Assembly: GCA_043228905.1 (NCBI GenBank)
Contig: JBHGNT010000003.1
Span: forward strand, 21,824,001-21,888,000
DNA from: Azolla caroliniana
Taxonomy: Eukaryota; Polypodiophyta
DNA: 64,000 nucleotides
Direction: 5' to 3'
Part shown: positions 42,001 through 57,700 of the stretch, in pieces
How the letters are laid out: each line of letters opens with the position of its first letter
How positions within the stretch are numbered: the first letter of the stretch is position 1
Notes under the pieces: model-generated
Database searches by the model: none
What the model was told of the DNA's origin: nothing
The model's input: only the letters and a program-made list of their open reading frames with translations
Program-made: the position numbers and the translations under genes

Positions 42001-45000
42001 TTGCCTAACAATTTGCCAGCATAAGTTCCCTGCTTAAGCTTATGAAATCTAACATAATAATGTAAAACATAAGCACCCTTATTCACCTCAACAAATCTAG
42101 CATATTCTGCACAGTCAAATCCATAAAAAAGGTGACACAATAAAGCTTCTTCTCAAAAACGTTGTACATGTTATAAACAAAGTCTTCCTTGCTTGACCAT
42201 ACAAAATTTAACATTTTGCAAATGTAAGGTTCCTTGGCTTAACCTTTCCATGTTTCATATGAAGTAAACATGCCTATAAATTTGCTTCTCAAATCCACAA
42301 ACGCAAAACCACAGACAAGAAATCTCTTTCCCAAATTCACAAATGCAACAGAAGTCCAATATTCAAATCGTCTTCTTTCTTCTCAAGCATATTACTTCAG
42401 GATGTGATGATGATGATGGTTGATGAAAATGTTAGTTAAAGTGACAGCATTTGAAATTTTTACCTGCGGTACAAGCATAGTGCCAACCGTGAGTCCGGCC
42501 ATGATATCGAGTTTGAGGTCAGACCTCCAGTCATAGATACGCATCCAGCGCACACAGGGGAGGAAGAATTGAATCCATTCAATCCACGAGGAAGGCCATC
42601 CTTGGGATAAGTCCCCCCATACCTCCTTGAATTTCCCTTTCGTGACTACATCCACAGGAGCATTACTACCAGGGTATTGCAAGGGTAGAACTGATCTCCT
42701 CGTCCCCATGGCTGCCGCTGTTGTTCTAGAAGAAGGCGGCCATTGCTGAATAGACTGGATATCTCTCACACTGTTGGAAGTATGCATTTCTTCGTGTCCT
42801 TTAGGAACCTCGGTCTAGGGATGGAGGATTGGAGGATGGAAGATGGAAGATGGAAGATGGAAGATGGAAGATGGGAGATGGGAGATGGGATAGGGATGTG
42901 GTAATGATTGGGATGGGGGAAAGGGATGGTTTATTTGAGCTTGGATAAGCCCTGCAGATGCTGCATCAGGCAAGCTGAGGAGGAGCTGTGTCTGAGAGGC
43001 TCAGCATGAGGGGATGGGGTGGATTGTGTAGGGTTCTTATGCGATGGATGAATTTGAGGCAGATTCATGAACCTACGCTGAATGCTGACAGATGAGGAGT
43101 GATGATGGGGATGGTCCGGTCCCCCCTGCTACTGGCACTGCAGCAACACCAGGAGCACGCTCGTTCCATGACCTCCCCCTCTCGCTCTCTCTCTCTCTCT
43201 CTCTCAAATCTGTATCATGTATGACTATTGGTTCGGTTTGGTTCGGTTCGGTTCGGTTTAGGGAATAACGAGAAGAAGAGAAAGATAGAGGTTATTGCCT
43301 GAGTGAGTCTTCTTCTTCTTCTTCTTCTTCTTCTTCTTCTTCTTCTTCTTCTTCTTCTTCTTCTTCTTCTGCGTCTTTGTCTTCTTTCATTTTCGAGAGT
43401 CCCCCTGATGAGCGAGCAAACGAAAGCCGCGTTGTGTGATCTAGCGTCGTTCCAACCCCCATGGGTGGGGCCACCAGGCCTTTTTAGAGACACACACATG
43501 AGCAAAGCTACAATGACACAACTGTGCTTGTCTTGTCTTCGTAGGTGCCACTTTGCCCTTTTCTCAAGAGGTACGTTAATGCACTTTCTTCTTCTATCTC
43601 GTCTTTTGCCTAAGCTTATACCCAGATTCCAAGTCGTGTGTGTGTGTGTGTGTATAGAATCTTTCATGGCTAGAAAAGCCTCTCTCTCTTCCTTTTTCTT
43701 TCTGAGCATGAAATATCTTCTCTTCCTCTAGGTACTTTAGGTTCGTGTTCGTATTACCAATAATGCCTTTATTACTTTATTCGAGCGTTGTCATTTCTTG
43801 GTCGCGACAAAGAAACAATTGTAAATTTAGATATGGAGTACATAATTAATATACGTATTGGGAAGCAAGCATGCTCGATCGAGGAGAAGTGCCCCAATAA
43901 CTCAAATGGCCCTCTATAAAAAGAAAAGAAAATAGGATGTATAATATATATATATATGGCCATTCACTTGTTGAAATAGCATATACAGGTACTCATGATT
44001 GGGTTAAGGAGCATTTAGGAAATAAAAGAATGCGTTGAAGTTATTTCAAAGCTTTTCTCTAAAACATTTTTTAGTGTCCAGATTCAAATTCTAAACCAAA
44101 TGATATGACTTCATGGAAATAAATAGCATTGACCATACTACCAAGCCAAAACTTTGCAATTGATTAAATTCACACTTCATACTTGCCATCACAACCTAAT
44201 CATGTGTCATCTCTCTCTTCAAATACACAAGAATTGTTGCAAGAAAGAAGCATATGATGGTTTAAAACAAGGTGTGGTGTAGGTGCATGCCAAGCCTTGT
44301 CCTCCCAACAATAGGACATATATTATAGCCTCCATGTAAAAGGCTACTTTGCAAAATTGCATGTCCACTCATATCCCACAACGTTATGGTTGTGTTTCCA
44401 AACCCCATACTTGGAGGCATCTTAAAATGGTCCCACGACAGTTTGGGTCACTCTAGGAAAACATTGTAATACGTAAGTTTTGTTAATAACTAATGTACTT
44501 GCAGTTGACTTCTACTAAATGTGATATTTATCAATGGAAGTATGGTGATTTCGTGTTATAATTTTTTCATCAATTAGTTGATTAAAGTGTTCATCAATCC
44601 CGTTCCTTTAATTAAACGGATGTAATGATGATTTCTTATTGTGAATTTGTCATTTGAACTAGTTAATTAGCGTATTTGTTAAGTATGATAGGTTAAGTCT
44701 CCCATTCTTAACAAATTGGGCAAAAAAATAAGAAATCATGGTAGTCTTATTTATTATATCGCTACGTATCTTATAACAAAACATCCAAGCATGAGTTTTC
44801 CATTGTATACTCATTTATCTCGATTATAACTAGATCCAAGTCAAAGTTTGAACAGGGTGAGATATCAATGCTTATGTTATGCCCTTAGCTTATGGGGGTC
44901 TCCAAACAACAAGAAAACACGGTTGGGACACCAATTAGGACACAAATCATGGCTATATCTTGTTATGAATACACGAGCTTACAACCTTCCCAAATCGGGA

Positions 45001-48000
45001 CAAACCACTCAGAGTTGGGACAAGTCGAGACGAGTTGGGACAACTCCCCAAAACCACCAACAGGAGTAGATAGCAAAATGATTACACGATCTTTAGAGCC
45101 AAGATGAGAATGAGAGAGTGTGAGAGCATGTATCTCAGAAAATGGTGCTATGGGAATGGTTACAAACAAGGAAGAATTCTCCTTGTATATGCCAAATATG
45201 GCCGTTGGGACTAGGTTTTCCCAACCCAAAGTGGCGTCTTCTTTGGCACTGGGACTGGTCCTCTTGGTGAGCCCCAACTCAGATTGGGACAACTTAGGGA
45301 CACCACACCTTATTTGGTAACCGAAATGACAACTACCTTGCTCCAATATTTGGCCATGCAATATTAGCACATGCCTTTCAATGCAACCATGACAATAAGA
45401 ATTTTACATCACTTCATGCAAAACAATTTGAACTTTACTAAGTTTTTTGAATGTTGAACACAAAAAGCGTAAAGACTACAATCATCAATGTTGATACTCT
45501 ATTGTTGAACTATAAAAGTTGAACCAATGTAACTATGTTTATAGCATACATTGCATTCTAAATATATGAATTTCACTAACCCTTGAACTTATGACTTCAA
45601 ATAGTTAAAAGAGTGACACTTCACCACAACCAATGACCATCCAAAGCCCACTTGTCACTAATACAAAAGATTTTCTTCTCATCTTCTTCTTAATTTCCCA
45701 ATTCATCATTGTTTCGGGGCTTTGGCTATGATAGTGCTCGAGTTAAAATGGACATTTACATGTTGTAAAAGCCTTAATCGAGTTTCTGCAAAGGGGTCAA
45801 CACAACTCCTACCTTAGATTGATGACTTCCAATAGTTAATATCAAGTCCCAAGGGGTCTCCTTCCTCAAGATGACCATATGAGTTATGGTGGCATCACTC
45901 ACCAATTACAAATAATGCATCATTATTCAACAGATAAAAGCACTAACCTCTCCACTCATGTGAACATGGAAACCTTGAGGGCTCCTAAGGTTAAAGAAGT
46001 ATATTTGTCTCGATTAATAAAATAATTACTATTTAAGAAACATACAAGTCATCTCAATAAAATAAGTAGTTGCTACGTAAAAAAATATATTTAATGTTTT
46101 GGAAAAGTTACATGGAGGATTGTGACTTTTAGTGCATGGAATGGGGCAAGAATGACAACCAAAAGGTAGCCCAAACGTCGATAAATCCAAATGCCCCTTT
46201 TATATGAGAGCTTTTGCTCTTTTATATAAGGTTGAACAAGTCCCTTTCACATTATGAGACCATTGGGCATTAGCCATTGCCACCTAATAAAGGTTGAACA
46301 AGACCCTTTCACATTATGAGACCATTGGGCGTTCTCTGTGCATGAGGAAGTGACTTCCATGAAAGCTTCCCATTCAATTCTAGTGTTGTATCATATTGAA
46401 ACATTGTCTTTTGTCTTAACATATCCTCAACCATGTTGGCATACATACATGATGCTCTTTTTTAAATCAAATCATTCACAAATATGGTTACATATCTTGC
46501 ATTATCGTTTAACTTTCATATACTCTCAAATTCCTTCCATACATTTAAGACCATATAATACATATAATGTCAATGACATTATTCTCATTGCATTTTCGAC
46601 ATCTAAAATCACCGACATCATTATGTAAAGATATACCAATTTGCACACGAGAGAGATTTGATCAAGGTAAAGGCGAGACTTATATGAGTTTACGAATAAA
46701 CACATATCCCTCACTTTTTTGAATCCCTTGTCTCTTGCAAAGAGAACTAAAAAACTACTTGGATCTAACAAAGTTGGAACAGGGGATCTTAATTCAGCAC
46801 ATCCATTGGTTTAAATCAAGCTTTTGGAGGCCCTGCTTTCCCCCCTTATATTGAATCCATGAAGTGCATATATGCTCCAGTAAATAATCAAAGTTTTTGG
46901 AGGCCATGGATTTCCACTTACTGCCAATCCCTGAAGAACTCATGTTCAGCAAGTAACTGTTAATGCAGATCTTCTATGTATGTTTCATGTTCATCCTGCC
47001 AGATTACTGAACAGGAGGAAATTCTCTTCTCGGGGACACAATCAAAAGGACCGTCATCATGCCTATTGTGATGGGCATCTTGAAACTGACAAAGCTTTCC
47101 ATCGGTTCAGACAAATGCAAGAAGAAGGGATTTTGCCCAATAGTGTTGCTTTATGCAAGCTTCTCTCTGTTTGTTCTGCGAATGCAAATTTGTTTTCTTT
47201 TGACAGAGAAAAGAAGGAAATTCTCGCTCAAGTCTTGAGTAGTGGGCGAGAAACAGAGGTCGTTTTAGCTACTTCTATTCTCAACCTATATGGAAAAAGT
47301 GGAGACATCGACAAAGCAAGATGGTTCTTTCATCATAACATGCCCAAGAAGGATACTATTGCATATAATGCAATGATTGCTTCCTGTGTAAAGCATGGAT
47401 TTAGTGAAGATGCAATACAACTTTTTGATGATATGCCAATTGAGGGAATCATTGCTGATCGAGCCACATTTGTTAGTATATTATCTGCATTTTCTAGTGA
47501 AATGGAACTTGACAAAGGAAAATCAATACATTCCCACATAGTAAAGGTTGGATTAGATTCTGATACTTTTATTGGAACAACCCTCATTCGAATGTATAGC
47601 GAAGGCAACCTTCTTTTAGATGCAATGGATGTCTTCATCAGATTGCCAAAACATAATCCGATAATATGTCTTTGTTTTCTCTCTGCATGTGCTAGCCATA
47701 GAGCATTGTCTCATGGCATGTTACTACATACTTATATGATAGAATTGGGTTATGTTCTCAATGTCATCATGGTAACTGCCATTCTAACTATGTATGGAAG
47801 ATGTGGTAGCTTGGAAGATGCATTCATGATGTTTGAGAGAGCTCCCAATCTAAACCTAGTTTCTTGGAATGCAATGATAGCCACTTTTGCTCAATGTGGA
47901 AAATCTGCTCATTCAATATCTTTATGGGAGAAGATGATGTGTGAAGGGTTTACTCCCGATAAGGTAACATTTGTGTGTCTTATCGATGCATGTGCAAAGC

Positions 48001-51000
48001 AGATGGCCTTAATTGAAGGTATACGATTGCATGCTTGTGTGCATGTTCTTCAATATGACCGTGATATTGTTATAGGGACTGCCCTTGTGAGCATGTACGG
48101 TAAATGTAAGAGCTTAGAAGAGGCATATAAAGGATTTAACATGATTCATCAATCAGATTTGACTTCGTGGAATGCCTTGCTTTCAGGTGTATGCCAGCAT
48201 GGTAAAAGAAAGAGTGCGTTCAGAATTTACATGCAAATGTTGCAAGAAGGGGTTATGCAAGATAAAGTTAGTCTTGTCAACTTGCTTAGTATATGTGCTA
48301 TAGAGGGAGGTCTAGGAAATGGAAAAATGGTTCATGCTCAAATTATGTGCTCTGAACTTACCGATGGTTATAATAGTACCATGGGAAATGCCCTTGTAAA
48401 TATGTATGGTAAATGTGGCATTTTGGAGGAGGCACTATACACATTTGAGAGGTTAGTAAAGAAGGATAAAGTGGCTTACATTGCTGTTCTTTCAGCCTGT
48501 GCTTGTAAGGCTGCATTAGTAGAAGGAAAGCAAATCCACGCTTATATAATCGAAGAGACACAACTTGTATCAGATATTTCCATAGGAAATGCCATCTTAA
48601 GCATGTATGGAAAATGTGGTAGCTTAGACTATGCATACCAAGTTTTCAATAAAATGCATGACAAGGATGTTGTCACATGGACAACAATGATCTCAATGCA
48701 TGCGCAAAATGGGCATGGGAAATACGCTCTTGAGATTTTTGAAGAAATGAGACGAAATGGGATCGAACCTAACTCTGTGACTTTTCTGACTGTTCTTTCG
48801 GCTTGTAGCCACACAGGTTTAGTGGAAGAAGCTTGTGAGAAATTTACCATGATGTCGGATATCTATGGTATTACACCCAATATAGATCATATCAATTGTA
48901 TGATAGATATACTAGGAAGGGCAGGAAGATTAGATGAGGCAGAGAATATGATGATAAAATCTCAACCAAGTGCAGTATCGTGGATGACTCTCCTTAGTGC
49001 GTGTAGGCATCAATCAGATGTTAGAAGGGCTGAACGGGCTGCAATGAGAGTATTTGATTTAGACCCACAAAATGCTGCCCCATATGTTATGTTATCTAAT
49101 GTATATACTGATGTGGGTAGAGATGATGATGCAATACAAGTCATGAAGAGAATGAAGGATAAGGGTTTAAAGAAGGAACCTGGATGTAGCTCAATTGTGA
49201 TCCATGGGAAAGTGCACAATTTTCTTGCTAATGACCATATCCATGCCCAAAAGCAGAGTATATACAAAGAGTTGCAAAGGTTAAGGCAGCTTGTTGAAAA
49301 TAGTGATAACGTGAGTGATGTCCTTCCTTCTCAATGGTATCATAGCGAGAGATTGGCCGTTGCTTTTGGGCTCATCAGTTGTCCTGGTGAAGGAACACCC
49401 TTAATTATCACTAAGAACCTTCGCATTTGTCCTGATTGTCACACAACATTTAAGTTCATCTCTAAGATTATGAGAAGGAAAATCAGTGTGCGAGATGTGA
49501 TCCGATTCCATCACTTTGAAGAGGGAATTTGTTCTTGTTCAGATTTTTGGTGAAAGACCCATACGGCAAAACTCATTAGACATCGATTCATTTTCATCTA
49601 TTGATACTTGTAAACGTATATCAATGCATTCTTCTGTATCAATACATGTAAATATAATTTCATCTCTAAGATTAAGAGAAGGAAAATCAGCGTGCAAGAT
49701 GTGATCCGATTCCGTCACTTTGAAGAATGAACTTGTTCTTGTTCAGATTTTTGGTGAAATACCCATATTGCAAAATTCATTAGACATTGATTCATTTTCA
49801 ACTATTGATTTATTCTTCTGTGTCAAAACATTTAAATATACGTTGATGCATTCTCACGTCTTTGTTTAATATCTTCCATCTTCTTGTCATGTATTGAACT
49901 TTCATGGCATTGATTCTCAAACAACACTTGAGAATGATACTAAGTTTATATCTTAACTTACTTCTGTGTCAACCTGTAATTCTGATGTTACCAAACATCA
50001 TCGGTGGTTTCCTTTCAATGTATCCTCTATAGTAGTAGCTGCTCACGAATAACATCCACAACGACTTCACAAACAAAATGGCAGTGTATTTCATTACTTC
50101 ACAAATAATTCAGTGTTCCTAGCGATGCTCTTTTCATGTTTCTTGAGTGACAGAATGATATTCTGCTTCAGATGCACTACTATCCTCTGTTGTTTATTTC
50201 TTTGACACCCATGCTACCACATGATTTACAGAATAGGGCATTCACTGGTTATACTCGTGTTTCAAGGATCTTCAGCTCAGTTTGAATCACAATACGCAAG
50301 AGCCAATTTCTTATTGGAAAAAGCACCTCCATTGAAGCAACCAAGTGAATGACTTGAATGAGCAACTTATTTTTCAAGGATCTTCAGGCCTATTTGCAAA
50401 ATCGTACAATGTCTACTATTCCTGCGATGTTGTGGGATACCATCTTGCATAAGCAATATCTGGCCTTGTGATCATTAAGCATGCGATCAGGCAAAAGCAT
50501 TTCTGGCATCATGATTCAATTTCTTTCCACAGCAGTCTCGATCATGATTCATCTCTTCTCAATAAACGCCTCGAATATTTAAAATCATGGTTTAGTTACT
50601 TCTAGAAACAACTCCTCTTATTGGAGTCTTTCTAGATGCTTATCCAACTTCATTTAGAAGATAGTATGTATATAAAATTTAATGATTTTCTCCCAACTAT
50701 AAATCCCAACAAATTCAAATAATTCATGATGATTTTGATTACAGTGTCAGGGATAATAGTACTCGCTCATAGGATATTTTCTAGATTTGATTACTATAGT
50801 CCAAACCCTAAACCTAAGCCTATAAATCATCGGCTAGCTACTGTCAAATACACAGGAAGTGAAGATTATCATCATCAGTAAAGAACATAAATATAGATAG
50901 ATTGGTACTGGCACACAATCACAAGGGTAGACAAGGAAAACAACACATTGAAACCACATAACAAATGAAATACATAAATAAATTGAACACTGGTTGACAC

Positions 51001-54000
51001 AGCTAGATAAATGAAATAAAATATTGAAACTCAGGAAGCAACAAAGCAAACGAAAGCAACCTAGAACATTGAGCTTCATTATATCAAAGAACATCTGCCC
51101 ACTTTGTTACACGTGAAGTGATGAAAAACCAAAGCACAACCAGTTTAAATAGTGTCATAAACACTTCCAAGAACACCTCAGGCAGTACACTTCTCAGATA
51201 TGAACGAATATAACTTCGATCAGAATATAAGAATTGTTTTTTATATAGGAAATATAAGTATTGCTGTCTTTATTTTATACTTCCATTTCTTCTCACTCAC
51301 TGCAATTTACAGCTGAGTCTGTCCCCACATTTACGTCCGTATGTACTTGCATTGTAATATCATTTAAAAGCATTCCATAGCAATTTTTATCGACCTCCTG
51401 CATCTTTGTAATGTCTCAACATTACCTTCTTATATTCTGTTGCAAATGACCACCACATGAAAATGTTTTAGAAAAACATGCTCAACAGTTGATAGTCTTA
51501 AATCACCTTATATACTATATGATGAGAAAACCAACTACATAACAATACATAAAGCATTCACCTTCTTGGTTAGCCCAGAGACCAGCAGCATAGCTGTTTA
51601 AAGGACTATCATTATTGGGTTCTATCAACCATACGAAAGACCACCGTGTTAGAGGAATTTATATCATCACAAGTATTTCACATGCGAAACACACAGACAA
51701 AGATAATTGAATCATTTACCGCCTAGAAGACTCTGGATTGACAAGAGAACCGTTCTCACATCATAAGCAGATGACCACTTGTCCTATTGAATAGTGATAC
51801 AAATGTTACAAAAATTAGCAACTGACTGAATGTAAAAATAATGCACATGCAACATACAACATACAACATCAACACATACATGTGCGCACTCAAATGAGCA
51901 CATAAAGATTGAGATTGTGAAAGTAAACAGACACATATACAGAAAGAAAGGAGAAATCCCTTAAGATATGTATTAGGGACATATGTACAGAATATATCCA
52001 TAGAACATATATATTCATGATTTAACAATTAAAATAAAGATATGCCTTGACATGCATGCAGAAAAAATGCATACATTCATGATATATATATTGAAGAACC
52101 TGCCTACCTGGAGAATGTCAAGGCAAATATTCCCATACTGATCCACATTGGGGTGAAAGCATGGAGGATCAAACTTGATAACTGGTGGCTTGAAAGGGTA
52201 ATCAGTGGGGAATTTGAGACAGAGTTTGTAGGACAATCCATCATAAACAGTCCCCAAACTACCTTTAATTGTACCAACCCAGGAGAATATATTGTCTCCT
52301 TCAGGAAAAGCAGAAACACCAGGATCACCGCGTGTCTGGATAATGAGCACAAGAAAATCCTCAACCCAGATAATGACCTCAATTTGCTGATAATTTATTC
52401 ATCAGTATCACTCAATAGGCTCGTGTTCCAAACTATGTGCCATTCTTAAGATGTGTTTACTTGAACCTATGCAGCTATTGAGTTAGTTAAACATAATAAT
52501 CAGAGTAATAAACGTACCATTAACGTCATCAATTCCGACTGTAGCCTGCAAAAAACCAATTGAGAGATGAATATGAGAAAATTATACTAAACCACTACCA
52601 GCACAATTAATACACAGTATGTTACAACTATACCAAAACAGAACCCCGCAGTATGGTTGCAAAACTCTATTTACTCTACGAGATACTGATAAGTGAAATT
52701 AAAAACATTTGCTATAAACTTAATGTGTCAAATTCAGAGATCTAAGCACGAACAGTCTCCAGATGGTCCTAGACTTAGCAAAGCATGGTATTAGAACTTG
52801 ATGACGCATACAATGAATTTATCTATATGATCAGTTGCGAACAAAAGAACCCTGGGAACTATACTCCTATTTTATAATGAAAGAAAGTTGAACTATACTC
52901 CTATTTTATAATGAAAGAAAGTTGAACTATACTCCTATTTTATAATGAAAGATAGTTTTGCTTTACATAGACCAAAATATATCTCCATCATCAGGCCTCA
53001 GATCGTCCTAGTCTTTGTAAATTTGGCATCACAGAGTTACCATAAATTATAAACAATCATCAGTGGCCCGATTCGCTGAAGGAGCCAAAAAGAATACTCA
53101 AACATCGCAGCATTTTGAACTACTATTTGAAGATCAGTACCAGTGCATATCTATCAGGCCTCAGATCGTCCTAGTCTTTGTAATTTTGGCATCACGTATG
53201 TCAGTTACCATAAATTATAAAATGTCATCAGTGGCCTGATAGCAAAGAAACATATTTACTAACTATTTTCAGCAATAAAAATCATTTTTCCCAACAAAAA
53301 CAGTCTCAGCAACAGTGCTTGTGCTTATCTTCGGGCCTCAGGGAGGTCTTAGTCTTTGCACATGATTATGTTCGTATAATAACGTCAGTTACCATGTAAC
53401 AATACAAGATCATCGTAGGGCTGTTTAGATCTTTAACAAGAAGAATCATAGATAGATAGCATGGAACTGACAAAGGGAGGAAAAACACAATTGCAAATCT
53501 CAATGATGCCTCAGATCGTCCTAGTCTTTGCAAATGCGGCTTCATACATAAGATTATGTCAGTTACCATATATTATATACGATCATCAATGGCCAGAAAA
53601 ATACCTTCTCATCTCTGCTGTAGCCATACATCTAAAATAAGTCAAATATTTCTACTTAAGACAAATATTTCCCTTTCTATCATAGGACAAATCTAAAGAA
53701 TGAGCATGTAACTCTGAAGAAAGTTAAATGAGTGATATGGCAATCCAAAGCCTCACGTACATACGTAGAAAAGATAAAAAAACAACACCAATATCTTCAG
53801 TTGACAACAACTCGAGAAACAAAGCAAGTTATGTCAGTTACCATATATTATATACGATCATCAATGGCCAGAAAAATACCTTCTCATCTCTGCTGTAGCC
53901 ATACATCTAAAATAAGTCAAATATTTCTACTTAAGACAAATATTTCCCTTTCTATCATAGGACAAATCTAAAGAATGAGCATGTAACTCTGAAGAAAGTT

Positions 54001-54711
54001 AAATGAGTGATATGGCAATCCAAAGCCTCACGTACATACGTAGAAAAGATAAAAAAACAACACCAATATCTTCAGTTGACAACAACTCGAGAAACAAAGC
54101 AAGTCAAGAATAGCATCCATATAATTCTTTAAGGACAGTCAAAAACCGCATGTTATGGTGGTATCACAACAAACATCAAAACAATGAAAAACGACCAGAA
54201 AGGCGCTAACTTTAGTATTGTCAGTACAGAAGACATAAACATGGAGTAAACTCAGAAAGAAGCGGATGAATAAGTACCTCCTGGAGACTGAGTGTGTTTC
54301 CACAGGATTTGAAGGAGCTTTAGGGTTTTTGAGGCTTGCCGGGGTAGCTGGTGCAGAGATAGCAAGGTTATCGGGCTGCGGTCGATCGAAGTTCATGGTG
54401 GAGCGTGTGTGTGTGTCTGTATGAGAGAGAGAGAGAGAGAGAGAGAGAAATGGATGGAGAGAGGCCAACGAGACGGGAGATGGACGGAAGCAGAGGAAGA
54501 GATCAAACAGAAGAAGAAGAAGGAAGGAGGAGAAGGCAACACAACACAACACACTTCTTGCTTCCTTTCTTCTTCTGTCTGCTTGCTTCGCGTGTCTCCA
54601 GAACCCTAACCCTAGAGCCTACTACACAGGGAGACGTTTGGGGGGGCTTGTTTTATAGGAATTAGAGAGAGACAGAGAGAGATCTGGAATGAGTGAGTCT
54701 CTCTCTCTCTC

Positions 54712-54742
<31 letters not shown>

Positions 54743-57700
54743 TCTTCTCTCTGATTGGATGGATGGATTGGATTGATTGGGTAGAAGAAGAAGAAGAAGA
54801 AGCAAATTTGACCGTTGGAAGTGTATGTATGTATGTATCGGTATGTATGTATGTATGTATGTATGTATCAGTATGTATGTATGTAGAACGGAACTAATAG
54901 TTACGTGTGTTTTATTTACTTTTTTGAACATTGTGGCCCCCCTCCTGCCTTTCCTTGTTTGTGCCAATGTAATGAATGAATGATGCATCGGTCCCTTTAG
55001 CCTGCCTGCCGCCCATATTACGGCCGGGGCAGTCGTCCGCAGAGCGCACATGCCTCCTAGTGCCCGAAACACACACTCTGCCCTGCCCGAAAACACACAC
55101 TCTTCAATCCTCAATGGGAGAGCGAAGTCAATCTTGTAAACTGAAGGTCTTGAGTTCAATCCTCAATGGGGGCATATGTCAAGAGGTGTTGACACTTCGA
55201 GTGCTTTAAAAAGCAACATATAAGATATTTAGTAGGGGGCATATGTTCAAAAGTGTGTTCTTATATCCCTTGACGCTTTGACTCGATAAGCAACAAGTAA
55301 GATCTTTGGTTGAATGTTGGGTTCAATCCTTAATGGGGGCATATGTCATAAATAAACTGTGCAAACAATGATATATTATAGAGTTTGTATGTAAGAAAAT
55401 CTCAACAACAACTGGGATCTTAAATAAATTCATGGATAGATAAAGACATTTACTAAAACAAATCGCCTCTATAGCTTGCAAACTGAAGGTCTTGAGTTCA
55501 ATCCTCAGTGGGGGCATATGTCAACAAGTGTCTTCTTGTATCTGTTGACACTTTGAGTGTTTTAAAAAGCAACTTGTAAGAATTTTGGTATAAGGTTAAG
55601 TTCTACCCTTAGTGGTGGCAATGTTCAAAAGTGTGCTCTTGTATCCCTCAACGCATTAACTAATAAGCAACAAGCAAGATCATTGGTTGAATGTTGCATT
55701 CAATCCTTCACGGGGGCATATGTCATCAAGAACGTAACCGTGCAAACAATAATATATTATAGAGTTTGGATGTTAGAAAATCTCGACAATAAGTGGGATC
55801 TTACATAAATTCACGAATAAATAAGGGGTTTTCTACGAAACACAATGCTTCTATAGCTCATTGGTAGAGCGTCAACCTTGTAAACTAGAGGTCTTTAGTT
55901 CAATCCTCAGTGGGGGAATATGTCAACAAGTGTCTCCAAGTGTATAGCTCAGTGGTAGAGCATCCTTCTTGTAAATTGAAGGTCTTGAGTTCAATCCTCA
56001 GTGGGGGAATATGTCAACAAGTGTCTCCAAGTGTATAACTCAGTGGTAGAGCATCCTTCTTGTAAATTGAAGGTCTTGAGTTCAATCCTTATTGGGGGCA
56101 TGTGTCAACAAGTGTCTTCGCTTCTATAGCTCCGTGGTCTTGTAAACTGGAATGAAGGTCTTGAACCGACCCGATCGGGGTTTAGAGAAGCGAATACCAG
56201 TGAACACGGAGAAGGGACTGAGCGAGGTCGGTGGCCACGAAAAGAACACCCGAGAGGGATCCTCCACACCTAACCCAAAGACTTCGGCAGTGTCGGATCA
56301 ACATAAGACCAAGGGGATGAAGGTCTTAGCAGTCGATGAAGTTGTGTAGAGTATTGCGGAGAACGATAGGGGCCAAGAGGGCCGGCGAAAGGGGGCGATC
56401 CTCGAGCAGAGCAACGTATTGAAGAGTACGGAGGACCGGAATGGGTGCCGGGAAGGAAGGGTGCTTCACTTATGAAGGTACACAAAGGACGGAGCAAGAG
56501 GCATGCATATGGTTGCTTGAGGACCAAAGAAGGAGCATGCATTCGGAGGAGCCGTGACAAGTGACCGACAATGGAGGTCGGATTGAGCCTACAAAGAGGC
56601 AAGCGCAAACCGAAAAAGGAGGACAACCCGAAAGTTGACGGTTTGGGACGGGTAGAGGCCAGCATGGCAGCCGGGGGTCGGAATGGCGGAGGATCCGGTT
56701 GATCATTATCGCCGAAAATCTCTCACCTTCTTTCCCTCTTTGCACATGCCGAAGGATGTGCGGTTTGGTGGGGGTGGATTTCGTGAAGATTTCCAGCTAC
56801 GGTGAGAAAACCGGATGGAATGGGCAAAGTCGATGTGCAACATGTGCAACTGTACATTAGGGAATGTATATAAAATAATAAGGGAAATTATCCCACATTG
56901 TAACGTCCTTCTCTCCTTGGACTATTTCTCTCGGTTCCTATCTCTTTTATTGGTTAGGTTTTAGTCCGGTTTAGAGCTTGTATGGTCTGAGGGTTTCCGT
57001 TCGTAGCTCTGTCACCTATGCAAGACCCCACTCGTGTAGGCGAGCCTGAGTGCTCCCCGATTGGTGCTTGACTGTAGAAGACTATTGTATATGTTCGGTA
57101 TTGGACCGGCTCGAAACCGGTGTTGTAACTTGTGTCCCTTGTAAATATATATGAGAAACTTCGGTGTGCATATATCTGTGTCGATGTCTTTGGGTTTCGT
57201 CTTGTCCGGATGTGCTTGTGATGTGTGTGTGTTGAGTTGTTCCGTGTCGCGGTGTGTCTCCTTTTTTGATCCGTAGACTCGTGATTTTGTATATAAGAGG
57301 GTGCGAAGAGTCGGTGTGTGTGCTTGTGCTCTCCCTCTCTTCAATCCGGTTGCTTCCGGAACGCATCCGGTCGCATCCAGATCTGTCCAGTTCAGTTGCT
57401 TCCGGCTCGCATTCGGAATCGTCCTGGTTGGTGCGACAACCAATGTAACCGGCCCCAGAGAAATTGGCCTTCCCGCAACCATCTCTCCCTGGTCCATGAC
57501 CTTGTTGGACACGCCCGATCCGACACATGCGCACGTATTTCCACGACAATGTCAGTCTTGTAAACTAAAGGTCTTCAGTTCAATCCTTAGTGGCGGTATA
57601 TGTCAACAAGTGTCTTCGCCTCTATAGCTCAGTGGTAGAACGTGAGTTTTGAGTTTTGTAAACTGAAGGTCTTGAGTTCAATCTACTATGGGGGCATATG